In this document: one piece after another, positions 43,652-51,466 of the stretch
How the letters are laid out: each line of letters begins with the position of its first letter
How positions within the stretch are numbered: the first letter of the stretch is position 1
Source of the DNA: Chryseobacterium nakagawai
GTDB taxonomy: Bacteria; Bacteroidota; Bacteroidia; Flavobacteriales; Weeksellaceae
DNA: 64,000 bases
Assembly: GCF_900637665.1 (NCBI RefSeq)
Contig: NZ_LR134386.1
Location: 4,642,501-4,706,500 of the forward strand
Direction: 5' to 3'
The notes under the pieces: generated by a model
Told to the model about the DNA's origin: nothing
Databases searched by the model: none
Seen by the model: the letters and a program-made list of their open reading frames with translations, nothing else
Program-made: the position numbers and the translations under genes

Positions 43652-44557
43652 ATGTTTAAATTACTTTCAAAAGAAAGCAATATTTTTTCAATTCCTGTTT
43701 ATATTGGTTGTCTTCTTTTAGTAGTCGTAATATTTAACATACTGAATTTCAATACTTATGAGGCAATTATTGCCGGAATTACTTTTCTGGGAATTGCCTT
43801 GGGATATTTTTGTTTTCATAGCATTGCCCTTAATTATCAGACTCATCTTCCCTTATTCTTATATACATTTTTTATTTTTGGACTGTATCCGGGAAATTTA
43901 GATATAGGAATTGCAGTTTCACTGTTAACCAACTCCTTCCTGATCTTACTTTTAACCAGTGCGGATGAAGATATAAGGAAGAAGTCTTATGTATTGGTGG
44001 GTGCCATCGTAGCATTAAACTTTATTTTCCTTCCAACCACATGGCCCATGGCTGTCTTTGTAATTATTCATGTGATTGCAACCTCTGCCAAAGTAGGTCT
44101 CAACTTGTTCAGATTCCTTTTAGGGGTTATTATGATTGCATTCAGCTATTTCTCTGTGATGTATTTCATTCAGTTCACTTCATGGAATATTGATTATTTT
44201 CCATTTGGAAAAATGAAACCAGTAACAGATTATACAGAATTATTCCCGTTAGTTCCCGTGGCATTGATGCTTATTTATGCGGTATATGACCATTTTCAAA
44301 ATTATAATAAGAAAAGCCCGATAAGCAGATATAAATATACTTTTCTACTGGTCTTTTCTTTAGCTCAGCTTGTTAGCATCATTCTATACATGAATAAAAG
44401 CTACGAATACTTGCTGCTTCTGGCATTTCCGTCAAGTATTATTCTAAGCAGAATGATGAGATTCTTACCCAAATATTGGATGCAGGAGGCCGGCTTATGG
44501 CTTATTATTTTGAGTTTACTTACCTTTAAAGCAGGTACGTATTTTGATTTATTTTAA
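43652..44557 (+). CDS. Polytopic membrane protein, DUF6427-like (301 aa)
   Basis: Around eight to ten hydrophobic helices are joined by very short loops (IFNILNFNTYEAIIAGITFLGIALGYFCF, LPLFLYTFFIFGLYPGNLDIGIAVSLLTN). It resembles the DUF6427 family of flavobacteria, usually found beside DUF6341-type genes, which matches the divergent neighbour here. No transport signature is seen. The DUF3109 gene begins 6 bases downstream. Confidence 0.65.
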   Translation: MFKLLSKESNIFSIPVYIGCLLLVVVIFNILNFNTYEAIIAGITFLGIALGYFCFHSIALNYQTHLPLFLYTFFIFGLYPGNLDIGIAVSLLTNSFLILLLTSADEDIRKKSYVLVGAIVALNFIFLPTTWPMAVFVIIHVIATSAKVGLNLFRFLLGVIMIAFSYFSVMYFIQFTSWNIDYFPFGKMKPVTDYTELFPLVPVALMLIYAVYDHFQNYNKKSPISRYKYTFLLVFSLAQLVSIILYMNKSYEYLLLLAFPSSIILSRMMRFLPKYWMQEAGLWLIILSLLTFKAGTYFDLF

Positions 44558-44563
44558 AAAATT

Positions 44564-45148
44564 ATGATTCAGATAGACGATAAATTGATTTCTGAGGAAA
44601 TCTTTTCCGAAGAATTTGTGTGCAACCTTACCAAATGTAAGGGGGCATGTTGTGTGGAAGGTGATGTTGGAGCTCCACTGGACAAAAATGAGCTTGAAAT
44701 ACTGGACGGTATTTTTGATAAAATCAAACCTTACCTTACTCAGGAGGGCATTAAAGCGCTTGAGGAACAAGGTACATGGACTACCGATCCACACGACGGA
44801 ATGTATGTTACTCCCATGGTGGAAAACCGCGAATGTGCTTATGTAACTTTTGATGAGAAAGGAATTACAAAATGTGGTATTGAAAAAGCATATGAAGATG
44901 GAGCCGTAGACTGGCAAAAACCTATTTCATGTCACCTATACCCTATCCGTGTTACAGAGTATTCTGCATTTACGGCTTTAAATTATCATGAATGGAATGT
45001 TTGCAGCGATGCCTGTACGCTTGGAAAAGAGCTTCAGGTTCCTGTTTATAAATTCCTGAAAACTCCGTTGATCAGAAAGTACGGTGAAGAATTTTACACT
45101 GTTCTGAGCGGAGCTGCCGATGAATGGAAGAAAGAATATGGTTCATAA
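44564..45148 (+). CDS. DUF3109/YkgJ-like Cys-rich protein (194 aa)
   Basis: CNLTKCKGACCVEGDVGAPL, NRECAYVTFDEKGITKCGIEKAY and PISCHLYPIRV show the Cys spacing of the zinc/iron-chelating CxxC(x)nC family (YkgJ/DUF3109). WNVCSDACTLGK closes it. It is cytoplasmic and probably binds zinc or an Fe-S cluster. It is 6 bases downstream of the polytopic gene, so they form an operon. Confidence 0.85.
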   Translation: MIQIDDKLISEEIFSEEFVCNLTKCKGACCVEGDVGAPLDKNELEILDGIFDKIKPYLTQEGIKALEEQGTWTTDPHDGMYVTPMVENRECAYVTFDEKGITKCGIEKAYEDGAVDWQKPISCHLYPIRVTEYSAFTALNYHEWNVCSDACTLGKELQVPVYKFLKTPLIRKYGEEFYTVLSGAADEWKKEYGS

Positions 45149-45164
45149 ACAACCCTCTTCAAAT

Positions 45165-45194
45165 AAAAAAGCCGGAATTATTTCCGGCTTTTTT
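45165..45194 (+). terminator. Terminator after the DUF3109 gene
   Basis: GCCGGAA-TTAT-TTCCGGC flanked by A6 and T6. Confidence 0.9.
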
Positions 45195-45343
45195 ATGTAA
45201 GTGATGGGTGATGGAGGTTAGTATTGAACTATTAATTACTTATAATCTTAACCAATAATCTTGGAAAAATTAAGTAAGGATTACAATTATTAATTACTCT
45301 CAATAACTTCCAGCTTCCAGTCTCTGGTTCATTACTTTTTTAA

Positions 45344-46030
45344 CTATTTGAAATCAGCATCCGTTACTCCGGAATTAACTGTAATCTTAGTGGTTTTAAT
45401 ATTCACTTCCTGACCTGATCCTTCTGCATCTACATCAGCAGGGAATTGTAATCCGTCTACAGTCATATAACTCTTTATCGTTACATTTCCTTCTCCAGCA
45501 ATTGTCTTATATAAAAGTCCTGTAGCAGCATCAAAATAAAACTGTCCTTTATCTGAAGACAAAACATTGTAATCTTTACCATCCAGTTTTTCTACAGTAA
45601 CATTTTGAAAAGTAGCCCCATCAAAAGCCAATGCATCTACCGGTTTTGCCTTTTTCAGCTCAGCAACTTTATCCGCAGGAATTGCCGTTTTGTTTCCCAT
45701 CTGATCAAAATATCCTTTTTCACCATCGAAAAACTGAACCATCTGCTTTCCCATCAGTGCCTGTACAGACTTGAATTTATTTCCCATTTTTTTGGTAGTC
45801 ATGGTAATCTTCATTTCCTGAGCAGACATGATATTTTCCATATAAAGCGTTTTTACGGCTTCTAATTTTTCTTTTCCTCCCAATGCCTTAAAGTAATTAT
45901 CTAATACTTCTTTAGCTGTTAAGGTTGATTTGGCAGCCTCCGTTTTTACAGAAGCGGCATCTTTCTTCTGAGCTGCTGCCGGAACAGAGAAAAGTACGGC
46001 ACAGAAAAATGGAATGATGATCTTTTTCAT
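45344..46030 (-). CDS. LolA-like periplasmic protein (228 aa)
   Basis: The signal peptide MKKIIIPFFCAVLFSVPAAAQ is followed by LTAKEVLDNYFKALGGKEKLEAVKTLYMEN, the usual opening of the outer-membrane-lipoprotein-sorting-like fold. A beta-rich C-terminus (FYFDAATGLLYKTIAGEGNVTIKSYMTVDGLQFPADV) ends it. It may bind hydrophobic cargo in the periplasm. In flavobacteria these genes are usually orphan, as here. Confidence 0.75.
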   Translation of the reverse strand: MKKIIIPFFCAVLFSVPAAAQKKDAASVKTEAAKSTLTAKEVLDNYFKALGGKEKLEAVKTLYMENIMSAQEMKITMTTKKMGNKFKSVQALMGKQMVQFFDGEKGYFDQMGNKTAIPADKVAELKKAKPVDALAFDGATFQNVTVEKLDGKDYNVLSSDKGQFYFDAATGLLYKTIAGEGNVTIKSYMTVDGLQFPADVDAEGSGQEVNIKTTKITVNSGVTDADFK

Positions 46031-46148
46031 ATATATAATAAGTTTAAAGGGTAAATATAGGAATATTGGCGGACATAGGTAAATTATAAATAATGGGGCA
46101 ATAAGGGATGCCTAAATAACTCAGAGAAAGCCTAGAAAATTTTTTAAA

Positions 46149-46176
46149 TAAAAAAACCGCCAAAAAATTGACGGTT
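46149..46176 (-). terminator. Terminator of the trigger factor gene
   Basis: On the minus strand AACCGTCA pairs with TGGCGGTT (one mismatch), followed by TTTTTT. Confidence 0.8.
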
Positions 46177-46201
46177 CTGAAATATTTATATCTGAGTATA
46201 A

Positions 46202-47536
46202 TTATTTTTTAAGCTCTTCTAAAAATTCGTCGTGCGAAATTTTAGTTTCTTTTTTGCTAGCTTTTTCAAGAATTACATCTTTTAGTTTAGCCATAGCAAC
46301 TTCAGAAGAGATTTGTCTTACTTGCTCCTGATCTTTCAACATTTCAACAGCGTATTTTTGGATCTCTTCATCACCTAGGTGGTGGATTCCGTAGATAGCC
46401 AATTGGTTTTTCACTAATTGCTCAGCTTGTGCCAATACATCAGCATAGTCAAGGTTGATTTCGTTATCAGTCATCAATTTACCTTCGATGATCTGGTATC
46501 TCAATTGGTTTTTCTCAGCTTCAAGGATTTCTTTAGCCTGATCTTCAGACTGAACGTTCTGGTTAGAGAACATTAACCATTTTACTAAGAAAGTTTCAGG
46601 AAGTGATACTTCTTCTTTTTCAGTAACTTGCTCTAATACTTTATTCACGAAGTGAACATCAGCATTTTGTTGGAAATACTCATCTAATTCAGTCTTAACT
46701 TTGTCTTTAAGCTCGTCTTCAGATGTAATGTTCCCTTCTCCGTATACTTTGTCGAATAACTCCTGGTTAAGTTCAGCTAAGTTTAATGAATAGAAGTCTT
46801 TTACTTTCACTTCAATTTCATTGTGGTGTAAGTGTTCAACTTCTTCTTTTCCGAACCCTAATTCTTTAGCTAATTCTTCATCACCTGCAAGAGTTTCTTT
46901 AGTTACTTTTACAGATCCATCCATTTTCAAAGCTTTTACTAATTTGAAAGCTTCTTTGTTTTCACCTGTAATGGTAACGTTCTTTGGGTGGTGGTGGTGC
47001 TCTCCTTCAGCATCTTCTTCCACAACTTGAGAAACTTCTAAAGCGATGTAAGAATCTTTAGTGATTTTATCTTGAGGAACCTGCTCAGCGAAACGCTTCT
47101 GCATGTTTTCAATACTCTTGCTGATTTCTTTTTCAGAAGCTTCTACTTTGTAGTGAGGTGCTTCATATTTAGCTAAATCTATAGTGAATGCAGGTTCATA
47201 TCCTACTTCGAAAGCAACTGTTACCTGATCAGCATTGTAATCTAATTCGTTTACAGGCTGAGGAATAGGCTGACCAACTAATCTTAACTTGTTTTCGTTA
47301 ACATAGTTGTTCAAAGCATCAGAAACCTGTCTGTTGATTTCTTCAAATGCAATTCCTGCTTCATATTGTTTTTTAACCATACTCAAAGGCACTTTCCCTT
47401 TTCTGAACCCAGGAACTTGCGCATTTTTAGCATAATTAATCAATTGCTTTTCTACTTTTTCTTTGTAGTCAGATTTCTCCAATGTTACAGTAAGTAATGC
47501 ACTTACATCATCATGGTTTTGTGCGGTAACCTTCAT
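46202..47536 (-). CDS. tig: Trigger factor, ribosome-associated chaperone (444 aa)
   Basis: The N-terminal ribosome-binding domain is clear: the signature VPGFRKGKVPLSMVKKQYEAGIAFEEI carries the GFRxGKxP motif. A middle region (about 150-250) replaces the usual FKBP domain and contains a HHHHPKN segment; a long helical C-terminal chaperone domain ends it. It folds nascent chains at the tunnel exit. TATTTTTG (minus 47566-47559) is the promoter candidate, with a leader of about 18 bases. Confidence 0.93.
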   Translation of the reverse strand: MKVTAQNHDDVSALLTVTLEKSDYKEKVEKQLINYAKNAQVPGFRKGKVPLSMVKKQYEAGIAFEEINRQVSDALNNYVNENKLRLVGQPIPQPVNELDYNADQVTVAFEVGYEPAFTIDLAKYEAPHYKVEASEKEISKSIENMQKRFAEQVPQDKITKDSYIALEVSQVVEEDAEGEHHHHPKNVTITGENKEAFKLVKALKMDGSVKVTKETLAGDEELAKELGFGKEEVEHLHHNEIEVKVKDFYSLNLAELNQELFDKVYGEGNITSEDELKDKVKTELDEYFQQNADVHFVNKVLEQVTEKEEVSLPETFLVKWLMFSNQNVQSEDQAKEILEAEKNQLRYQIIEGKLMTDNEINLDYADVLAQAEQLVKNQLAIYGIHHLGDEEIQKYAVEMLKDQEQVRQISSEVAMAKLKDVILEKASKKETKISHDEFLEELKK

Positions 47537-47624
47537 TATTGATTAAAATTTTAGGTTGCAAAAATATGAATTTTTTATTAGAATCACCCATTTAAAATCA
47601 ACTAATACAGCCAAATATTGTTAA

Positions 47625-47654
47625 ATAAAAAAACCACTGAATTTTTCAGTGGTT
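47625..47654 (-). terminator. Terminator of the His-rich lipoprotein gene
   Basis: On the minus strand AACCACTGAA-loop-TTCAGTGGTT is followed by TTTTTTTAT. Confidence 0.9.
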
Positions 47655-47711
47655 TCTCCAAATTAATATGACGATATGTATGCTCTTTTCTTGGGAGAGC
47701 TTACTTCTTAA

Positions 47712-48263
47712 TTAATGAAAATCAATGAAGATATCTACATCGCTTTCACCGCCCACAGTACTTCCCTGTTGGTTATCTGCTGAAGGTGAGTTGTCATTCA
47801 CAGCAGTTGCTCCGTGTACAAGGGTAATGTTTGCTTTACCTGCTGCAGCGGTAGCTACTGTCCATTCAGTTTTAAGTCCCAATTTCTTACCATCAGTTCT
47901 TACCACGTCATCAGCTGTTCTTTTTACTTTAATATCTGCTCCTGAGAATTTATAGGTAACAAAGTGCATATCTTTTTCTTCTATAATTTCCTCTGCATCA
48001 TGGTAATGATCTCCATGCTTAATCTGGAAATTAACATCTACAGCATATGTTGCTCCTTGAGTAAGATGAAAATGGTCTGTTGTCTGGCCGTTAGTAACTG
48101 TTACGGTTTGTTTTGTTCCATCAGCCTTATTCGTAGCTGTCACAATCACCTGCCCCACTTCTTCATGCTCATGAATATCTTCAGGAATATCATTCCCGTC
48201 ACGGCAGGAAAACAATAGAACAGCAGCGAATAATAATAGTGATATATTGAATAATTTTTTCAT
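47712..48263 (-). CDS. His-rich lipoprotein with HGDHYH triad, probable metal binder (183 aa)
   Basis: The leader MKKLFNISLLLFAAVLLFSC has its lipobox Cys at 20. The mature part carries clustered histidines: HEHEE (31-35), DHFH (63-66), HGDHYHDAEE (83-92) and MHF. The HxxHxH triad matches the zinc-binding histidine triad of streptococcal Pht proteins, with no other similarity. Beta segments and an acidic tail complete it. It lies 27 bases downstream of a TonB receptor gene, so a role in capturing a metal (zinc or copper) at the outer membrane is inferred. Confidence 0.75.
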   Translation of the reverse strand: MKKLFNISLLLFAAVLLFSCRDGNDIPEDIHEHEEVGQVIVTATNKADGTKQTVTVTNGQTTDHFHLTQGATYAVDVNFQIKHGDHYHDAEEIIEEKDMHFVTYKFSGADIKVKRTADDVVRTDGKKLGLKTEWTVATAAAGKANITLVHGATAVNDNSPSADNQQGSTVGGESDVDIFIDFH

Positions 48264-48290
48264 TGTAATTTAAATTTTAAATAATAAGAG

Positions 48291-50675
48291 TTAAAAATTG
48301 TATTTAAGAGTAACCACAAAGTTTCTTCCCGGTTCCGGCATATAATATCTCAATCTGTTAAGATATTCCTTGTACTCTTTGTTAAAAATATTGTTGATTC
48401 TGAAATTCAGATTCATGTTTTTGAAAAGATCTGTACCTATAGATGCGTGAAATATTGAAAATCCGGCAGGAGGAGTACTGTAATCTATGATTTTAGTTAC
48501 CATTTCTCCATCCTCTATAAACTGTACCGACTGATCTCTGATAGGGAAACGATTTTGCTTAAATACATTTTCATTTTCCAGTCTGATATAGAAATTAGTA
48601 GGTTTGTTTAGTTTCAGCTCCAATGAATTTCTAAGATTCATAGGCATCATGAGAATAAGAGGTTCATTATTCGTCAAATCATCTCCTCTCAAAGCACTGA
48701 AATTGGTAGTCCATTTCAAATTATCCAAAATATTAAGCTGTGCATCAGCATCTATTCCGTACATTCTGGCTTTTACCTGCTGATATGCCCAAACCGCAAA
48801 GGTTCCTCTACTTGTATTCTGAATTTCCACCGGCATTTGATTAATGAAACTATCAGAGAAAATAATATAAGGATTAGCCTCTATCTGTAATCCTTTCAAA
48901 ACATTGAAACGCCCTGTTAATGAAAGGTTAGCATTATAAATCTCTTCTTTTTTGATTCTTAAATCTCCTTTTTCAATAATGGCAGCAGAATGATGAAGCC
49001 CATCTGCAAATAATTCCGCAGGATTCGGTGTTCTGCTCATTCTTGAAAAATTAAATTTGATATCAAAGCTTTTAGAAGGGTTATAATTCAACCCTACATT
49101 AGCCGAGAAGTTATGATTGTCAATAATTGGACGAGATAATATTCTGCTTCCACTCTCTTTCACATAAAATTGTGGAAAAACAGCTGCATATTTATCATTC
49201 CATTCTTTAGCATCATAATATTTATAAGAATCATATCTGCTAAAATCATATCTCACTCCAGCTTCTGCATTCAGTTTTGGAGTAAAACGGTATTTAAAAA
49301 CAGAAAATGCTCCTGCATCATAACGGTAATAATCCGGAATTAAGCGTCTTACTTCTGTAGCAGGGTTAGGATAATTATCCTGAAATCCTCCTGAAATCCC
49401 ACTTTCAAGGCTCCATTTTGAACGCTCAATAAGATGAGTAAGGCTTGCCGAATGGGTAATCAGCCTTAAATCCATAGAAGGAGTATCTTTCAAGTCTCCT
49501 TTTCTGATATCATATTCTTTACGTCTGTTTAACTGAAAACTATATTGAAAAGTAATTTTACCAAAATCTGCAAAACGTCTATAGGCAGAAATCTTCGCAA
49601 TATGATGTTCCACAGTCTGTTTCGGATAACCTATATTATATCCAAAATCATCCAGAAAATAAGGTTGTCCCAACGTCATTGCTTTATAGATATCATACCC
49701 GTTTCCAAGATGCGCTCCTCTATAAATTCCAAAATCCTGGTTAGTTCCGCTGTAGGAAACATCAAACCCCTGCATAAAACCATGATTCCCAAATGAAAAA
49801 TTGAAAGAATTAGTTTCCACTCCGGTATTTTGAAGCGTATGATGCGGAATGTATAAATCTCCTAGCTTCTTATAACTTCCTCCTGCTTTCACAAACCATT
49901 CATTTTTCCAGGCCTTAAGTACATTGGCTGAAATTTCGCCTCCTTTTCCATTGGAAATTCCTGAAAGCTTCACATTCCCCATGATCGTATCTTTCTTTGG
50001 AGGAATTGCAGGTTCTAAAAGAACAACTCCTGCCACTCCATCATTTCCATATTTTAAAGCGGATGCTCCTTTGATAACATCTATATGTTCAAAGTCATTC
50101 ACATCCACATTGGGTGCGTGCTCTGCTCCCCATTCCTGTTCTGCAAGCTTCACTCCATTATTCATGATAGAAATACGGCTTCCATAAAGACCATGTATCA
50201 CAGGTTTTGTGATATTATTCCCTGTTTTCAACGCTGAAACTCCTGAAATTTTCGAAAGAATATTCCCAAGGTTTTCCGTGGAGTTTCTTTCAATCTCTGT
50301 TTTATCCAGTGTTTTCATTACTACAGAACCTTTATTTTTATGGCTTCCATGTAAAGTAATGGTTTCTATATCACCTGAATGATGTTCTAAAATAATGGTA
50401 ATATGAAGATCCTGATCAACTCCTATATTTTCAGTATAATCATTGCAATCAGGATGTTTTGCAATGAGTGTATACTTCCCTGCAGGGACTTTATCAAAGG
50501 AAAATACTCCTTTTTTATCTGTTTTGGCTGTAAGATTTCCAATTTTCACCACTGCATTTTCCAGCATGGTTTTATCATGAAAATCCTGAACCGTTCCTTG
50601 TACAGTATACGTTTTCTGTGCACTCGTAAATACTGATCCACAAAAGATCAGCAACAGGCAATATATCAATTTCAT
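48291..50675 (-). CDS. TonB-dependent outer-membrane receptor, likely metal uptake (794 aa)
   Basis: The signal peptide MKLIYCLLLIFCGSVFTSAQ precedes a carboxypeptidase-regulatory-like domain (about 25-95, DFHDKTMLENAVVKIG...AGKYTLIAKHPDC). A plug follows (SVVMKTLDKTEIERNSTENLGNILSKISGVSALKTG), then a barrel ending YNF. The N-terminal segment LEHHSGDIETITLHGSHKNKG is His-rich. With the His-rich lipoprotein downstream, it is probably a ZnuD-like zinc (or other metal) importer. TonB/ExbBD are not in view. Confidence 0.85.
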   Translation of the reverse strand: MKLIYCLLLIFCGSVFTSAQKTYTVQGTVQDFHDKTMLENAVVKIGNLTAKTDKKGVFSFDKVPAGKYTLIAKHPDCNDYTENIGVDQDLHITIILEHHSGDIETITLHGSHKNKGSVVMKTLDKTEIERNSTENLGNILSKISGVSALKTGNNITKPVIHGLYGSRISIMNNGVKLAEQEWGAEHAPNVDVNDFEHIDVIKGASALKYGNDGVAGVVLLEPAIPPKKDTIMGNVKLSGISNGKGGEISANVLKAWKNEWFVKAGGSYKKLGDLYIPHHTLQNTGVETNSFNFSFGNHGFMQGFDVSYSGTNQDFGIYRGAHLGNGYDIYKAMTLGQPYFLDDFGYNIGYPKQTVEHHIAKISAYRRFADFGKITFQYSFQLNRRKEYDIRKGDLKDTPSMDLRLITHSASLTHLIERSKWSLESGISGGFQDNYPNPATEVRRLIPDYYRYDAGAFSVFKYRFTPKLNAEAGVRYDFSRYDSYKYYDAKEWNDKYAAVFPQFYVKESGSRILSRPIIDNHNFSANVGLNYNPSKSFDIKFNFSRMSRTPNPAELFADGLHHSAAIIEKGDLRIKKEEIYNANLSLTGRFNVLKGLQIEANPYIIFSDSFINQMPVEIQNTSRGTFAVWAYQQVKARMYGIDADAQLNILDNLKWTTNFSALRGDDLTNNEPLILMMPMNLRNSLELKLNKPTNFYIRLENENVFKQNRFPIRDQSVQFIEDGEMVTKIIDYSTPPAGFSIFHASIGTDLFKNMNLNFRINNIFNKEYKEYLNRLRYYMPEPGRNFVVTLKYNF

Positions 50676-50761
50676 TGTAAAATAGATTGATTGCGTACCC
50701 TTTTCATAATAGGTACATTTTTCGTTAAAAATTTATTGAATGGGTTTGGATTCATGATACG

Positions 50762-50776
50762 ATGCATAATATGCAT
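50762..50776. promoter_or_regulatory. Inverted repeat upstream of the TonB receptor, operator candidate
   Basis: ATGCATA (50762-50768) and TATGCAT (50770-50776) flank one base. It lies about 90 bases upstream of the receptor ATG on the minus strand. A metal-responsive regulator such as Zur or Fur is a guess only. Confidence 0.4.
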
Positions 50777-50964
50777 GTAAAATGTATTATTAATAATGAC
50801 AATGATGAAGTTAAGTATAATAGAAGTAAGTAACTGAGTATTTTTAACCAGTAGTATTACTTATTAAAAATCGACTGTTGTTTTTCAACTACTTTAAACA
50901 TTAGACTTCAAATCTTCATAAAACTCTAGAATATAGAGCTGTAAACCCAATAAGAATGTATTGA

Positions 50965-51318
50965 TTAGGAAATTGTGGGCGGTCCCCGAAGCTGAAAGTT
51001 AAATTTGGTCTGAGACCAGATTTTTTCCTGAATAGCGATCATTTGCTTTACTTCGTGCGTATAATGCTCAAAGCTAAAGCTAAATTCTTCAGGAGCTAAT
51101 GTGTGTCCGGTCACCAAAAAGTGGCAGGCCAGACAGTCACCCGCTTTCTCTTTAGTAATTGCTTTCGTTACAGAATTTTCGACTTTTTTAAAATTAAATG
51201 CTTTAAAATAATCTACCGATTCGTGATGATGAAAGCTCTGAGAAAGCAGCGCGATGAAGTACACCCCAAACAATAGCCTGGAGATAAATACTTTTAAATT
51301 TCTGCTTTCTTTAATCAT
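50965..51318 (-). CDS. Small exported or membrane protein with HHHE and CxxCH (117 aa)
   Basis: The N-terminal signal/anchor helix (VFISRLLFGVYFIALLSQSF) is followed at once by HHHES (30-34). The middle holds C62-LA-C65-H66 and then THEV and GH. This His/Cys-rich make-up suggests metal binding. CxxCH equals the haem-c attachment motif, but a single copy in a short protein is weak evidence. It lies upstream of the TonB/lipoprotein pair on the same strand. The start is supported by TAATTTTG-N4-ATG. Confidence 0.6.
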   Translation of the reverse strand: MIKESRNLKVFISRLLFGVYFIALLSQSFHHHESVDYFKAFNFKKVENSVTKAITKEKAGDCLACHFLVTGHTLAPEEFSFSFEHYTHEVKQMIAIQEKIWSQTKFNFQLRGPPTIS

Positions 51319-51322
51319 GGTT

Positions 51323-51330
51323 CAAAATTA
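51323..51330 (-). promoter_or_regulatory. -7 box of the HHHE/CxxCH gene, predicting a leaderless mRNA
   Basis: On the minus strand TAATTTTG-AACC-ATG puts the predicted start of transcription at the A of the start codon. Confidence 0.5.
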
Positions 51331-51420
51331 TGAAAATAATTTAATTTTCAGCTACAACTTCCATTAAATTACTTTTACAGTTCATTTTTGATAAGTAGAA
51401 AAGTATATTATTTTGTTACA

Positions 51421-51456
51421 AAAAAAATGCTTCAAAAAGAAAATTATGAAGCATTT
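51421..51456 (-). terminator. Terminator of the ABC-F gene
   Basis: AAATGCTTCA (51425-51434) and TGAAGCATTT (51447-51456) form a 10-bp stem, with T8 following on the minus strand. Confidence 0.8.
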
Positions 51457-51466
51457 ATATGATTAA

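Noticed and set aside
50965..51318. Cytochrome c because of the CxxCH motif
   Set aside because: Only one CxxCH in a 117-residue protein with no axial-ligand context; metal binding without haem is as likely.
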